Assembly (NCBI GenBank): GCA_013397115.1
Contig: VWZW01004757.1
Span: forward strand, 445,596 to 509,595
Length of the DNA stretch: 64,000 nucleotides
Reading direction: 5' to 3'
Source: Edolisoma coerulescens
Lineage: Eukaryota; Chordata; Aves; Passeriformes; Campephagidae
Positions 35,272 through 46,640 of this stretch are shown one piece after another (within the stretch, counting starts at the first letter, position 1; every line of letters starts with the position of its first letter). A program made the position numbers and the translations under genes. The notes under the pieces are model-generated. The model was not told the origin of the DNA, did no database searches, and was given only the letters and a program-made list of their open reading frames with translations.

Positions 35272-37605
35272 GTGTGGCTCAACAGTTGCTCTTACAGATG
35301 GGAACAATCTCAACTTGTTTTTATTGCAGATGCCATCAAGACTATGCTCAGACCGACGCTGAAAGCGGTATTGCTTGGATAAGCATTCTGATAACCTGCA
35401 AACCCCTGGGACTCAACACCACCATTCCTTAAGCAAGGGTCATGTAATTCAGGGTACGACAGCAGATAACTCGTGTGTCAAGTGGCAGAACTAGGCCATG
35501 ATTATAGGTTGTAATGCCTGCTTATGTCCACGTGCACGGCAGCCTGGACCTTGCCAGCAGCAGCAGCAGCTGGAGAAAGCAGTGCTGTAGATGTTCAGAT
35601 AACATTTATAGCTCTCTCCGGGCCCATTGCTTATGTTGCTTCTTCCTCAGGCAATGAACATCAACCGTAGACAATTCAATACGTAGATAGAAATTTCACA
35701 AATTTATCCTGGAGCTCTCTCCATGTTTTTTTCCATCCTGGGTTCTCTGTCCTAGAAAGGCTACACAGTGCTCTGCGTGGTCAGTTAGCTGTGCACAGCA
35801 CAGACTGATGTAGGGCCCCTTGGGGTCAGCCTTATGATTTACAGATCCTTACCATTTCATGGTAAATGACAGATCCAATCAACCTCAGAATTCTAGAAGC
35901 TTGTGGACACTAGATTGATTTCTTCAGTACTGTTGATGCTTCAAACATAGCAGCTGATTTTAATTTAAGATTTTTATTAACACACAGTATCTCTTTTTAT
36001 CCACAAATACAAAGCTTATGGAAGTGTAAACCTCCATATCAGTGCTGAAAAATACGTGCATAGCACTTTAATACGTAGCTTTAAAGCAGTGTTTGATTCA
36101 CTAAATATACTAAAATATTGACACTGCTTTCCAATAAAATTAAATTGTGTAGGGCTAGTTTAATTTTCCTAGAATTCTTCAATATTTGTACAATACTGTT
36201 ACAGTACAAATCAGTGTCAAACACAGTGAACTGACAAACCAAATATTACTTTTATTTTAAAGACACTCTGGTTTAATTCCCATCTGTAAAATATTTGATA
36301 GTGAATTCATGAGGATTTTATTTTTAATAAACTAATGGAAAATAATTGTGTGCTTCTGGATTGATTCTCAAAAGGCATAATAGAGGAAATATGGCTTCCT
36401 AGCTCATGATGAAAATCAGTGCATTGAGTAGGCAGTATTATGCACTGCTTGATGGTTGTTTTTTAGTCTGTTCTTCTAATGATCTGGTTTTCTCTAATAT
36501 AAATCAGAATGGATTTAGTAAGTTTTGTAAACTGAAATTAAACACTGAAGTAACTCTCCCTTGCCTGTACCCTGGGTTGTTTTCCAAGCACAGCACTCTG
36601 GTGACCAAACTAAATTTTGTAACTTGGACTACAGTGTAATCCATGCAGAAGGGTGTTTCTAAATAGTATCAAACTGAAACTGTTGGGTTTGGTTGCTTCA
36701 AACCTGTGTGATTCCAATGGCTCATGGGTTGCACTTGCTGCAAAGGCCTTTGCTGCAAGGCACTGACCCTACAACAATACTGGTAACACTTTACCTCAGA
36801 ACTCTGTAACATGCTGGAAATGATAATATTTCTGTTCTATTTAAGTACTAGTTGTTTTACTTCAAAACTAATCCATCAGCAAGTCAGTCTGGGTAATGTT
36901 CAGGTTATGGGCACTCATTAATTCTGTGGACTAACGTTAATCACACCTGCCCATCACCAGTCTCATGAGCACTGCTGAGGATTAGTATCAGAAAACTGAC
37001 AGCAGGGACAGTGGTGTAAGAATGGAAACAGGGAATTGCAGCTCTGTTCTACCTTGCATTGCTATTCTGGTTAGGGTGACGTGCCAGTGATTGTGGGAGC
37101 TCTTCTAGCTTAGTACAAAATTTACTTGGAGGGGAAAAAAAATTGAGAAACTAACTCTAGGTTCTGTAACTCATCAGGTTCTTTAAAGCTAATTTGTATT
37201 TTTTCTCTGATCTTGATACTTACTGTAACTGTTTGGGGGGTTTTTGTTCAATAGCTGCACTCTAAATAACAGACTTAATGCTGAGTTTTTCAGTTGCCCG
37301 TATATGCTTATATTTTTCTTCAGGTATTGCAAAAGAAACCTAATACACAGTGTGTCCTTAAAGTAACACTGTTCTGAAGTATTTTTGCCAACTGCAGTTA
37401 ATGAAAGCCCATATATGTGTACCTTTCCAATCAGGAATTAAGATACCAAAAGAACATTTTTCTTGGAAGTTTTATTATGCAATCCTTGCCTTTTTAATAT
37501 GAAAGACATGAATTGAATTAACTAGCAAATACCCTGCAAACTTTGTAGATGTGGTTTTGTTAAGACTGTATAAATTGTGAATATTTGTACACTTTGAAAG
37601 AGCAA

Positions 37606-37611
37606 AATAAA
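37606..37611 (+). terminator. CRK: Candidate CRK poly(A) signal
   Basis: AATAAA inside GAGCAAAATAAAGAAACTAG, followed by a T-rich stretch. This is the best-placed of the CRK signals by context. Confidence 0.5.
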
Positions 37612-38410
37612 GAAACTAGAGGAGTCTTAATAGCTGCTGTTACACTAGAATCCCAAGTTCTTGTCAAGCAGTTTTTCTTAGTTGACTGATACATTAATGC
37701 AACTGTTTTCCACTCTTCAGTTCTAAGCTGAAATGTGATTTTGTTTCATAGGTGATAGAAAGGAGTATCTTTCCACTTGGGCAAAATAGACATTTCAACT
37801 TGTCAGGCAAATAGGTAGAAACTCTGTTCATGAACATGTAGATGAAATCCTTTTGTGGCCTTTGTTTATCCTCTTCCATTTGTTCCCTCCCTTCTCCCTG
37901 ACGTGTGCGAAGAAATCATTGCTCAGAATGTTGGTCACAATCTTTTGTCTCTCCTTGGCTGTGGTTTTGGTCTCTTGTGCATAGGCAGGTGTTAGAACTA
38001 GAATAATCATTTCTAGAAATACACCATGAAAGCAGAATACTCAATTACACTGTGTTCTTCTGGTGCATTTACACATTATATCACACTAAAAAGTACAACT
38101 GGCTGCTATGGTTTTTTAATATATATTTCATTTTGGTAAGCCCCAGCCTTTTTACTAATATATGACCTGGTTAAATCTTGTTAATCTGTTTGAATTGTAT
38201 TTGTTAATAATGCAAATATTTCTAATCATCTTTAAAAGTAAAACACTTCCTTTTTGTTAATGGTTTTGGGGAAGGATTCTAACCAAACCTGTTTGAAGAA
38301 AAATATGAACATGTGCCATTGTATTATAACACTATCCACTTTCTTGACAGTTAAAGTCCTTTTTTATTTTTTTGTAGCATGTAATGTATATGTTCATAGT
38401 ACGTGAAGTA

Positions 38411-38416
38411 AATAAA
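38411..38416 (+). terminator. CRK: Candidate distal CRK poly(A) signal
   Basis: AATAAA in GAAGTAAATAAAAGTATAGC. If used it defines the 3' end of the gene near 38.43 kb. Confidence 0.45.
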
Positions 38417-38430
38417 AGTATAGCCAAAAC

Positions 38431-41119
38431 TTTGACTCAGAGTCATTCTCAATCAGTTCTTGGAGTACTTGCATTTAATAATTAAAAATAGAGGGGGTAT
38501 GGCAGTTTTTAATTTGCCATATTTGTATGAAAACAATTAAACACAACACCTACAGAAGTAAGACAAACCAAGGTACCTAAGTTAACTTATCAACCAATAA
38601 AATATGGCTTTTTTTGAAATAAGGTGACTTTCTGTAATTAAATGAGTCAAGGGGTTAGAGAAAAAGTATATTCTTTAAAAAAAACAAAAACTTGTGAGGA
38701 ATGTTAAGATGAGATTTTATAGTTCTTGGTCTCAATTCTACCTCCACAAGTGTGTGAGGGAATAGTCTTGGGATTCTTTGGATGGGGTGTGTATGTTTGG
38801 TAAGATAAAAAGCTGTTTCTATATTCTTAGAAATATCAGTGAAAACAAAGTTACACAAATGAATACCAGCACGAATCTCCTGCAGGAGGCTACAAATGTG
38901 AGTGGTGTGAGGGCACTGCTTCAGTGAAAGGCCAAGGTGTGCAGGTGCTGTCAAGGGCTGAAGGACAGAAAAGCAGGACCAGAATCCCATGGGGGGCAAT
39001 GCTTGTAAAATCAATCTGCATTAATCCTACTTTTGCCACTATATTCCTTAAAAACTGCAAGGGGACAGTGGCCTGCAAGCCCCGAGGATAAGAATCTTGA
39101 TGTGTCTCTACAGAGTAAAGATTATTCTATCAGCTCCAGGTGGAAAAAACCTTAAATTTTCATAGGTAGAAGCCCCCAGCTTTGCTCCAGTGCTCACCCA
39201 CTGCAGAGCTGCAATCCAAGAGTGCCTTTTAATGAGATTAGCCGAGATAATTTCAGAGCTCCCTGCAGCCAAAAGGAAGAGGCTGTGTCTGCCCTTCCCC
39301 AGGGCCCTGCCAGCCATCCCCTCCTGCTTCACCTCACCCTGGCGTTTGCAGAGCTCCCCTGAGCTGATGGAGCACAGGGCTCATGGAGAATCCTGGAGAA
39401 TTCCTTTTCCATTCCTCCTCCTTCCGGCCGTGGGGTTTGGCTGCAGCAGTGGTTGAATCGATTCATGTGAAAGTTGAGGGGGCAAGGGGCAAGCAAGGAT
39501 TGCATCAGCAAATTGTGCTGTATTTCCCTGGATTAGGCTGTTTATTCCTCATGCTTTGCCAAATCCCTGACCAATTTCCAAATATCTGAATGCCATCTGT
39601 AACGAGTGCATTCAAAAGAATTTAAAGTATTTAGACAATATGCTATTATTCAGCAAGGGTACCAAGAATGCACCTCATTTCTGGCAATTAAATCTGCCTG
39701 AAGTGTCCTGATTTATTTATGTTATTGAACTCTCTGCAAGCTGAGTGGCTGCTAAACACGAGGATCACAGAAAAATTCCTAAATTGATCCAAATCTAATT
39801 TATTGTGCACAGCTCCCTAAGTCTCTGCTAAAAAATAGACTTTTATGGTCAATAAAGTGCAGAAGTGATTTGCAAGTCTTAAAAATTTACACAGAGATAG
39901 TGACTGTGCATTGCTGGAACCTTTTGAGTGCCTAATTTTGTATCATGTATTTACCAACAATTCAGAAGTAAAGGTTTATTATTATGCCCACTTTCAGCAA
40001 AATCGGCATTTTCTAATCATATTTCAAATAAATTGAAAAAAGCAATTTTTTTGGTGGACTTGACACCTAATACCTTCGTCAGGACATGCTGTTGTCTTTG
40101 TGTTTATGAAATCCTGATTAGATGATCCTGATCTGTGAAAAAGAGGGCCTAAATGTCCCATGGAAACAGAGCACTGATTTTCTGAGCGGGCAAACAGTGA
40201 TATAAAAATAATTCTGGCAAATTTTTAGATTTATTTGTAAGAAAACCATAAGGTTAATTTTGCAGACCCTAAAACTCTTGTTCATCAGCTGAAAAAAAGT
40301 AAGTCAGGCCAACAATAAAGTATTAAAAAAATGTGCTTTAAATGGTTTTTAAGGTGTGTGCCCTCAGTCACCCATCAGGAGCCCATTTCAGTGGGCACAA
40401 TACAATAAATGGGGATACCTGACATCGTGTCCAGGAGGTGCCAGGGCCAGATCTGTCTCTGCTGTCAAAACCTGCAAAGGTCTCTGTGCACTTCTCCCAC
40501 CAGAAGGGCTGAGCATCCTTAGCCTGCACTTCCAAGGAGATACTGGGAAAAGAGACAAGACTTCATTCACAGCCACCCTGAGCAAATCACAGAATTCTGA
40601 GATGGTTTGGGTTGGAAGGGACCTTAAAGCTCATCTCATTCCAATTCCTCTGCCATGGGCAGGGACACCTTCCACCAGACCAGGTTGCTCCAAGCCCCTT
40701 CCAACCTGGCCTTGAACACTTTCAGGGATGGGGATCTTTCAATTTTAGTTTTACCTTTTGGTTTTCTAAATCCATTCTGATTTCAGAAATCGAGGCATTA
40801 TCTCAGTTATTTAAGTGTATGCTCCTTTTGTTTTTCAGAAGTACTCTGCGAGGAACTCGTGAGACATTCAATTTTAATTTCTAGTTTTTCGAGCCTCTTG
40901 AAACTGTGAAATTACCACGTGCTGGGCACTGAAGGTGATACTTTGAGCAAACACCATGGAAAGGCTGCAGAAACCAGTATCTGACCGTCTGCCTTTCGGT
41001 CACAGACCCACCCTTCTGTGTGGAGCACACCCGGTGATTTGTACCAAAATACAGAGAGAGGGTAATTCAAACAATGCTGTCAGCGTTTGAGGGCAGCACG
41101 AACACGGAGAGAACGAGCC
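38431..41119. other. CRK-YWHAE intergenic region
   Basis: Mostly AT-rich and unique. A more GC-balanced stretch at 39.17-39.45 kb has open frames on both strands but no recognisable protein. One CR1 fragment is listed separately. The YWHAE promoter is expected at its right end and is mostly hidden by the following gap. Confidence 0.55.
40588..40737 (-). mobile_element. CR1 LINE 3' fragment, minus orientation
   Basis: Left edge CACAGAATTCTGAGATGGTT, then GGGTTGGAAGGGACCTTAAA, is the reverse of a CR1 terminus. The body continues to CCAACCTGGCCTTGAACACT and stops near 40737. Confidence 0.88.
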
Positions 41120-41735
41120 NNNNNNNNNNNNNNNNNNNNNNNNNNNNNNNNNNNNNNNNNNNNNNNNNNNNNNNNNNNNNNNNNNNNNNNNNNNNNNNNN
41201 NNNNNNNNNNNNNNNNNNNNNNNNNNNNNNNNNNNNNNNNNNNNNNNNNNNNNNNNNNNNNNNNNNNNNNNNNNNNNNNNNNNNNNNNNNNNNNNNNNNN
41301 NNNNNNNNNNNNNNNNNNNNNNNNNNNNNNNNNNNNNNNNNNNNNNNNNNNNNNNNNNNNNNNNNNNNNNNNNNNNNNNNNNNNNNNNNNNNNNNNNNNN
41401 NNNNNNNNNNNNNNNNNNNNNNNNNNNNNNNNNNNNNNNNNNNNNNNNNNNNNNNNNNNNNNNNNNNNNNNNNNNNNNNNNNNNNNNNNNNNNNNNNNNN
41501 NNNNNNNNNNNNNNNNNNNNNNNNNNNNNNNNNNNNNNNNNNNNNNNNNNNNNNNNNNNNNNNNNNNNNNNNNNNNNNNNNNNNNNNNNNNNNNNNNNNN
41601 NNNNNNNNNNNNNNNNNNNNNNNNNNNNNNNNNNNNNNNNNNNNNNNNNNNNNNNNNNNNNNNNNNNNNNNNNNNNNNNNNNNNNNNNNNNNNNNNNNNN
41701 NNNNNNNNNNNNNNNNNNNNNNNNNNNNNNNNNNN
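41120..41735. other. YWHAE: 616-N assembly gap containing YWHAE exon 1 and promoter
   Basis: The right flank resumes in very GC-rich, CpG-rich sequence that does not encode the 14-3-3 N-terminus. The left flank does not either. The missing 67 coding bases (residues 1-21 plus the first base of codon 22), the 5' UTR and the core promoter must lie in the gap. Confidence 0.85.
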
Positions 41736-44700
41736 CGGGCGGCGCGGGGCGAGGGCGGCTCGCCGCAGACAACGCCCATGCCGAGCGCTCCGGAGGGGGG
41801 GCCCGGCCCTCGGCCCCTCGCCGGCCGTGCTCGTGGGGGCTCCCCGGGGACGGGGCTGCGCTTCTTTCTCTGCCTCTACCCCCGGCTGGAGATCCTGGTG
41901 CCCCTGGCAAACCCAGAGAGAGCGAGTTCTCACCCTGCAGGGAGCGAGTACATGATTCACTGCCTAAAGAAAACGCATATGCTTTCATTATGTGGTAGAA
42001 ATTATTACAGATCGTTTTACTTTCCCAGCGTCTTCTTTTCATCCTTTTTCCCCTTTTAAGCTTGTGGGCTATCCCTGATCATTTAATATCCGTGCTGATT
42101 TAATATCTGGGGGAAAAGTGGTGGAGGGGAGGAACTGGCAACCCTGGGTGGTGTCTCTTGCCCCAAAAATGTCTGTCTTGCAACTGTTCCTTTTAAACAT
42201 GGTTCTCCTGCATATAATAGAAAGGGCCTTTAATTTTCTCGACTCTTCTGAGACTGTTACTTTGCCCTGAGAGCTGTGATGATTCATTTGAAGTGAAATA
42301 AATATACGTATGTAGAATGTGTGAATGCAGTTACACTTCATTTAGAGGTAAGAAGACATTCCAGATACTTTTTGTTCATAAATTTTCATAGACAACGTGA
42401 CCAAGTTCTCACCAAATGACAAATTTTTACTGAGTTGTGCTTAAAAAATATCTGGTGGCACCATTGTAGAACATCTGAAAAATGCACATTTTGGGGAGGA
42501 AAAGAGAAACTAAGACAAAAAGAAGGTCTAAATAAGACTCCATTCAGTCAAAGTTCTGATAGGAAAATAATTTAGAATTAATAGTACCACTAAAGGAAAG
42601 CAGTCAGGCAGTTTCCACTGAAGGGCTTACAGAAAACAACCAGCCCCACAAAAACAGGTATTGGGGTACAATAATTAACTTGGGCAGAGGGAGACATCCA
42701 TATTCCACAATAAAGGTGCAGCTTCTGCTGAGGAGGGAAGGCTTCTCCACCTGGTATGGATGAGTCAGTGCCACTGAAAGTGTTGGCTTTGGTTTGAGTG
42801 GAAACCCAACATCCTGGAGGAATCATCATCCTTGGGAGCTCTTGACTTGTCTTTCTGGGGTTTTCTTAAGTCAGCAGTAAATCACTTTGTTAGAAGGTAA
42901 TAGGACTCTACCCCACAGCACAGATCTGCAATGCAAACTTCCTGTCAACTAATAAAAATTGATTAGGAGGGATTATTGCCTTGGTGCAGCATTTCCCTGG
43001 GTGGACTTTTGGTTCTCCCAGTACCATGAATGTTTGCTGAACAAGCTGCCCAGTGCAAAATGTAGACTTGCTGTGCTGTATTGCTTCTGAATGGGCATGA
43101 GACTTGTTACAGTGTAGGGGGGAGCACCGAACTGAAAGCTGTCTTGTTGAAATCAGTGCTGTGGGTTTTAGCCTTCCAGAGGTTTTAGGAATCGAGTTGG
43201 GTGAACATATTTAAGATGTACCCTATAATTCTGCCAGCTGCTCTGAATGCATCTTCACATTTCTCGTGTCCATGGCCTGGAAGAAAATGTACTGTAGATA
43301 CTGTTTTATCATTTAATTCTGTGTTCTTGTTCAGCTGAAACAATTAAAAATGATTGGCATAATTTGTTCTTGTTTATGTGAAATAATGCAGTTCTGCCAA
43401 GATCATAGCTGAGACTGCTGAATAATTCCGTGAACAAAGTGATTTGAGAAGCAATGTGAGGAAAGTGTAAGCTTCTCCTAATTTTGCTCCTCAGTTTGAT
43501 CTTTGAGGTGCACAATTATGAGGCCACAGTTATTAATTGGCACATGTAAAATGGGGTGATGGTAAGTACTGGCTACAGATACATTGGATTATGAGTCCCT
43601 TGGGTAATTTGAATATGAATTTGACAGGTTTTTTTGTGTTTAACATTAGGATAAATGTAAAGTTCTGTCCCATCTTTCTCCTGGAGACTGAAAGAATGGT
43701 GGGTTGCTATTTATGTATGGCTCATGGCATTTATAGCAGCACTTATGGTGGGCATCCAACTGTGGCTTCTTTGGTGTTACTTACCTGACCCACTTAGGGA
43801 ATTTATGAAGTCTTGGGAGCTTTATTTGTGAATGGTTGGGAATCTAGTCCTGTGTCTGTACTGTCCTCAGGATGTTGGCCCAGATTAAGAGGACAACTTT
43901 CTAGGTACTTTTGCAGTGTAAGTAGCCCTTAAACCCTGATCTCCAGAGATATTAAGAGATTTGGGTGTCTGACTATCTTCACAGATCTGCTTAGGCATGT
44001 TATGGCAAATCACAAAATGCCAGGAAGCTTACTGGTAGTACAGGAAGCTTTGTGAGAAATCTCACTTACTGCTATTCCTTATTGGTAGAATAATATATAA
44101 CTAAATGGACTCCGTTTTTGGAAAACAATTTGAGTAAGTGATATTGTGGAGCTCTTTATATCAAGAGCATGTAGAGGATTCTTGTAGACTGCTTCTGAAT
44201 ATTGAAACCAATTCCTGTTTCTGGAAGCTGAGAACATCTTTGTTTTAGGTGAGAAACACACTGTGGCTCAAGGCAGACTGTGAGCAGATACTTCAAACAG
44301 CTGCTTTGTACTACAAGTCTTGAAGTACGTGACTTGGGTGAGGTGAAATAGGTGGGGTTTTACCCCCTCAAAACCAGGTAATAGGTCAGGGTACGGTTAA
44401 GGGAAAAAACCCAAGCCACCCATGACAGGTCTCCTGCCTCCCAGCACAGCGAGCTAACTGTGCTGGGCTCCTTTTGTCTTTAGAAATTGCCTATCAGGGG
44501 TTTGTGTCTTTATCACGAAGGCAGGAACGTGTGCAGCAGGGGGTTCAGTTCAAGATTTGAACCCTTTTTAGAAAAAACTGTCTCCTAGTAACAGGTCTTC
44601 AGCTTAGAGCTTAATGAAGAATCAATAAGTCACAAATTAGAATTCAAGTTGCATATTAATTTTGGTTTGCAGAGGGTCGGTCTCTTTCAAGCAGATGTCA

Positions 44701-45117
44701 AACACACTTCAGTTTTTTGGGTTCCTTCCCCCATTAATGGTTACCACTTACCCTGGGTGTTAAAGGTCTTACTGGTGTAGTGATGTGGGGTGTGACTGCT
44801 GTCTCTTGAGCTAAAAGGCAGAAAAATCTCAGCATATCCCTAAGAATTGTAGGAATCTAAGAGCTAAAGTATGGGCAAGACAGTGCTAAAGGAATAAGAC
44901 TGTACATTTTTTTAAGTGGGAGTTGTACATACTGGAACATAAATTGTGCATACTGGGGAGTTGTGTGAGAGAGGGCCTTTGTCTGTAATGGCCTTCTTGA
45001 ATTTCCTGAGGTACCAGGAGCAAACAAAGGAGACAGAATTCTACAATTGGATGGTGTGGTCCTCTGCAAGGAGCCCAGAAGCTGAACTGGTGTCCAGTTC
45101 TTGTATTAGAGGATTGC

Positions 45118-45375
45118 TCAGTAACAGATCTCAGTCAAGGGGAGAGATGTATCATGAGGCCCCCTTGAGATGTTTGCTTTCAAACTGAAGTGTTTGTTAG
45201 AAATAGTGGGGTTATCCTCTTGATTTAGAAAAGTAAATGTCCACAGCTTGAAGAGATTACAGGGATGATTTAAAAATGTTCTTATTGCAAGAAGGACTAG
45301 TGGTAGACCATACAATTGATTATGCAGAAAATCCCACTGTTGCTTGGATAACTTGGCCTTAACCCCTTTCTCCAA
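45118..45375 (-). mobile_element. Possible degenerate retroviral integrase fragment
   Basis: An 85-codon minus-strand frame contains LPLVLLAIRT after a Trp-containing helix-like stretch. It is then followed by a hydrophobic FKLWTF-like motif at about the spacing seen in the C-terminal part of retroviral integrase cores. No catalytic DDE residues, LTRs or other genes are recognisable nearby. I read it as a small decayed endogenous-retrovirus remnant. It is short enough that chance similarity cannot be excluded. Confidence 0.35.
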
Positions 45376-46199
45376 GTAAAGGTACAGGACTGTTTATTGC
45401 AGAGTCATGCAGTTAGGTTTTGGAAGGGTTTTGACTGCACCAGCTGTTAGAAACCTTACACAAGGAATAGTAATATAACCCTCTGCTTTGTCCACAAAAT
45501 CATCATCAAGCCACTGTGCAGGCTGGATGTTATTTGGTTTTTTTTCCTTCTCTGCCTGTTGGCTGTCTTAACTGGGAATCCACCCATTAGGTTTTTTTAT
45601 GCTCATTTGTGTAAAACTTGTACATTGTGATAAGTGTGGAATGCTTCTGATGTGTGCTTGGGTTCTGGTCTGATCCTTAGAGCAAGTTCAGTTCTCTAAA
45701 TCAGAAGCAAGCTTAAATTTTTTTACCTCTTGAGTAGTTGTCTGAGCTGGTGACCTGAATGAGCCAGTTGGGAGGTCAGAGGGGTGTTGAGCTGGCAGGA
45801 GGGAATTGATAGGGATGGGCTCAGCCATCTCTGGAGTCCTCCTTGCCAAACACAGGATTCCCTAAGAGAACAGAAAACCTAATGCAGGCAGTGTAATAGT
45901 GTGTCTAGAAGAGTTCCTGATGGATGGAAAGAGGAGCTGAACTTCCACTTGGTTGTAGTGAGTAGGGTGGTGCCCACTGATGCCAGGTGGAGGTCTGTAG
46001 CTTTGGGAAATGCAGTTTGTGGACATGAATCTGCACTGTTACATTCATCTCTTACTGAAGAGAGTACACTGGCCCCTGTTTCTTCAGTTCTTCTTGTGTT
46101 TGTTCCTAGCAGTTTGCTGCTACTGAGTTAGTACTTACTACTTGCTTCTGGTTTTGTGGCTCACTCAGAAGTGCCAGCACAGATCCCTTGTGATTCCAC

Positions 46200-46640
46200 T
46201 GGTGGGCTTTCTCTGTTCTCAGCATTTGACTCTCATATTCATACCCTGTTTCCTGTCTTTCAGCCAAGTGTTTATCCATGTGAGGACTTTCCTTCCTATC
46301 CCATGGCAGTTGAGTTCCTTAAAGAACCTTGGGTGAGGGATCTTGTCAAATGCCTTTGGGAAATCCAGGTAGACTATACCAATTATGTCTTCCTTGTCCA
46401 CGTGCTTCACTTGTTCAAAGCGTTCCAGTAGATTTGTGAGGCATAATGGAAGGCCTTGCTCTACAATGTAATGTTTATGCACATACCCGCTCATTCCAGG
46501 GTTTTTTTAGTGTAATTCCCATTAGCTTGACCCCTAGTGAGTGTTAGGTTCATCGTTTTGTATGTCCCCCTGAGTGTCTGCTGGAACCCTTCTCAGATGA
46601 ACAGTGTAAACCACTTTGTGTTTGCTGGTGCTGTTAAAGC
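46200..46640 (-). mobile_element. CR1/L3-like LINE reverse transcriptase fossil
   Basis: The minus-strand frame 46219-46494 reads CLTNLLERFEQV, then IVYLDFPKAFDKIPH, then HGIGRKVLTWINTWLKDRKQ. These are RT motif A (YLDFxKAFD with the first catalytic Asp) and the block after it in non-LTR elements of the CR1 clade. The usual Ser before Lys is Pro. Upstream, weaker similarity (about 46500-46640) continues with stops and frameshifts. It is an old, dead internal fragment, not a CR1 tail. Confidence 0.8.

Larger units (their letters stand above)
35272..38430 (+). other. CRK: CRK 3' UTR with several candidate poly(A) signals
   Basis: About 3.1 kb, AT-rich in its distal part. AATAAA occurs at 36326-36331, 37606-37611 and 38411-38416. 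A (CAG)5 run lies at 35555-35569 near the stop codon. The two distal signals fit the kilobase-scale 3' UTRs known for vertebrate CRK. Which ones are used cannot be told from sequence. Confidence 0.6.

Noticed and set aside
41067..42042. Several 290-320 codon frames spanning the N run, both strands
   Set aside because: They are open only because N codons cannot be stops. The flanks share no protein and the YWHAE N-terminus is not encoded.
44541..44569. GGGTTCA...TGAACCC hairpin followed by TTTTT, with a B-box-like string on the minus strand
   Set aside because: No A box or cloverleaf at tRNA distance. A 7-bp inverted repeat with this loop size is expected many times by chance in 64 kb.
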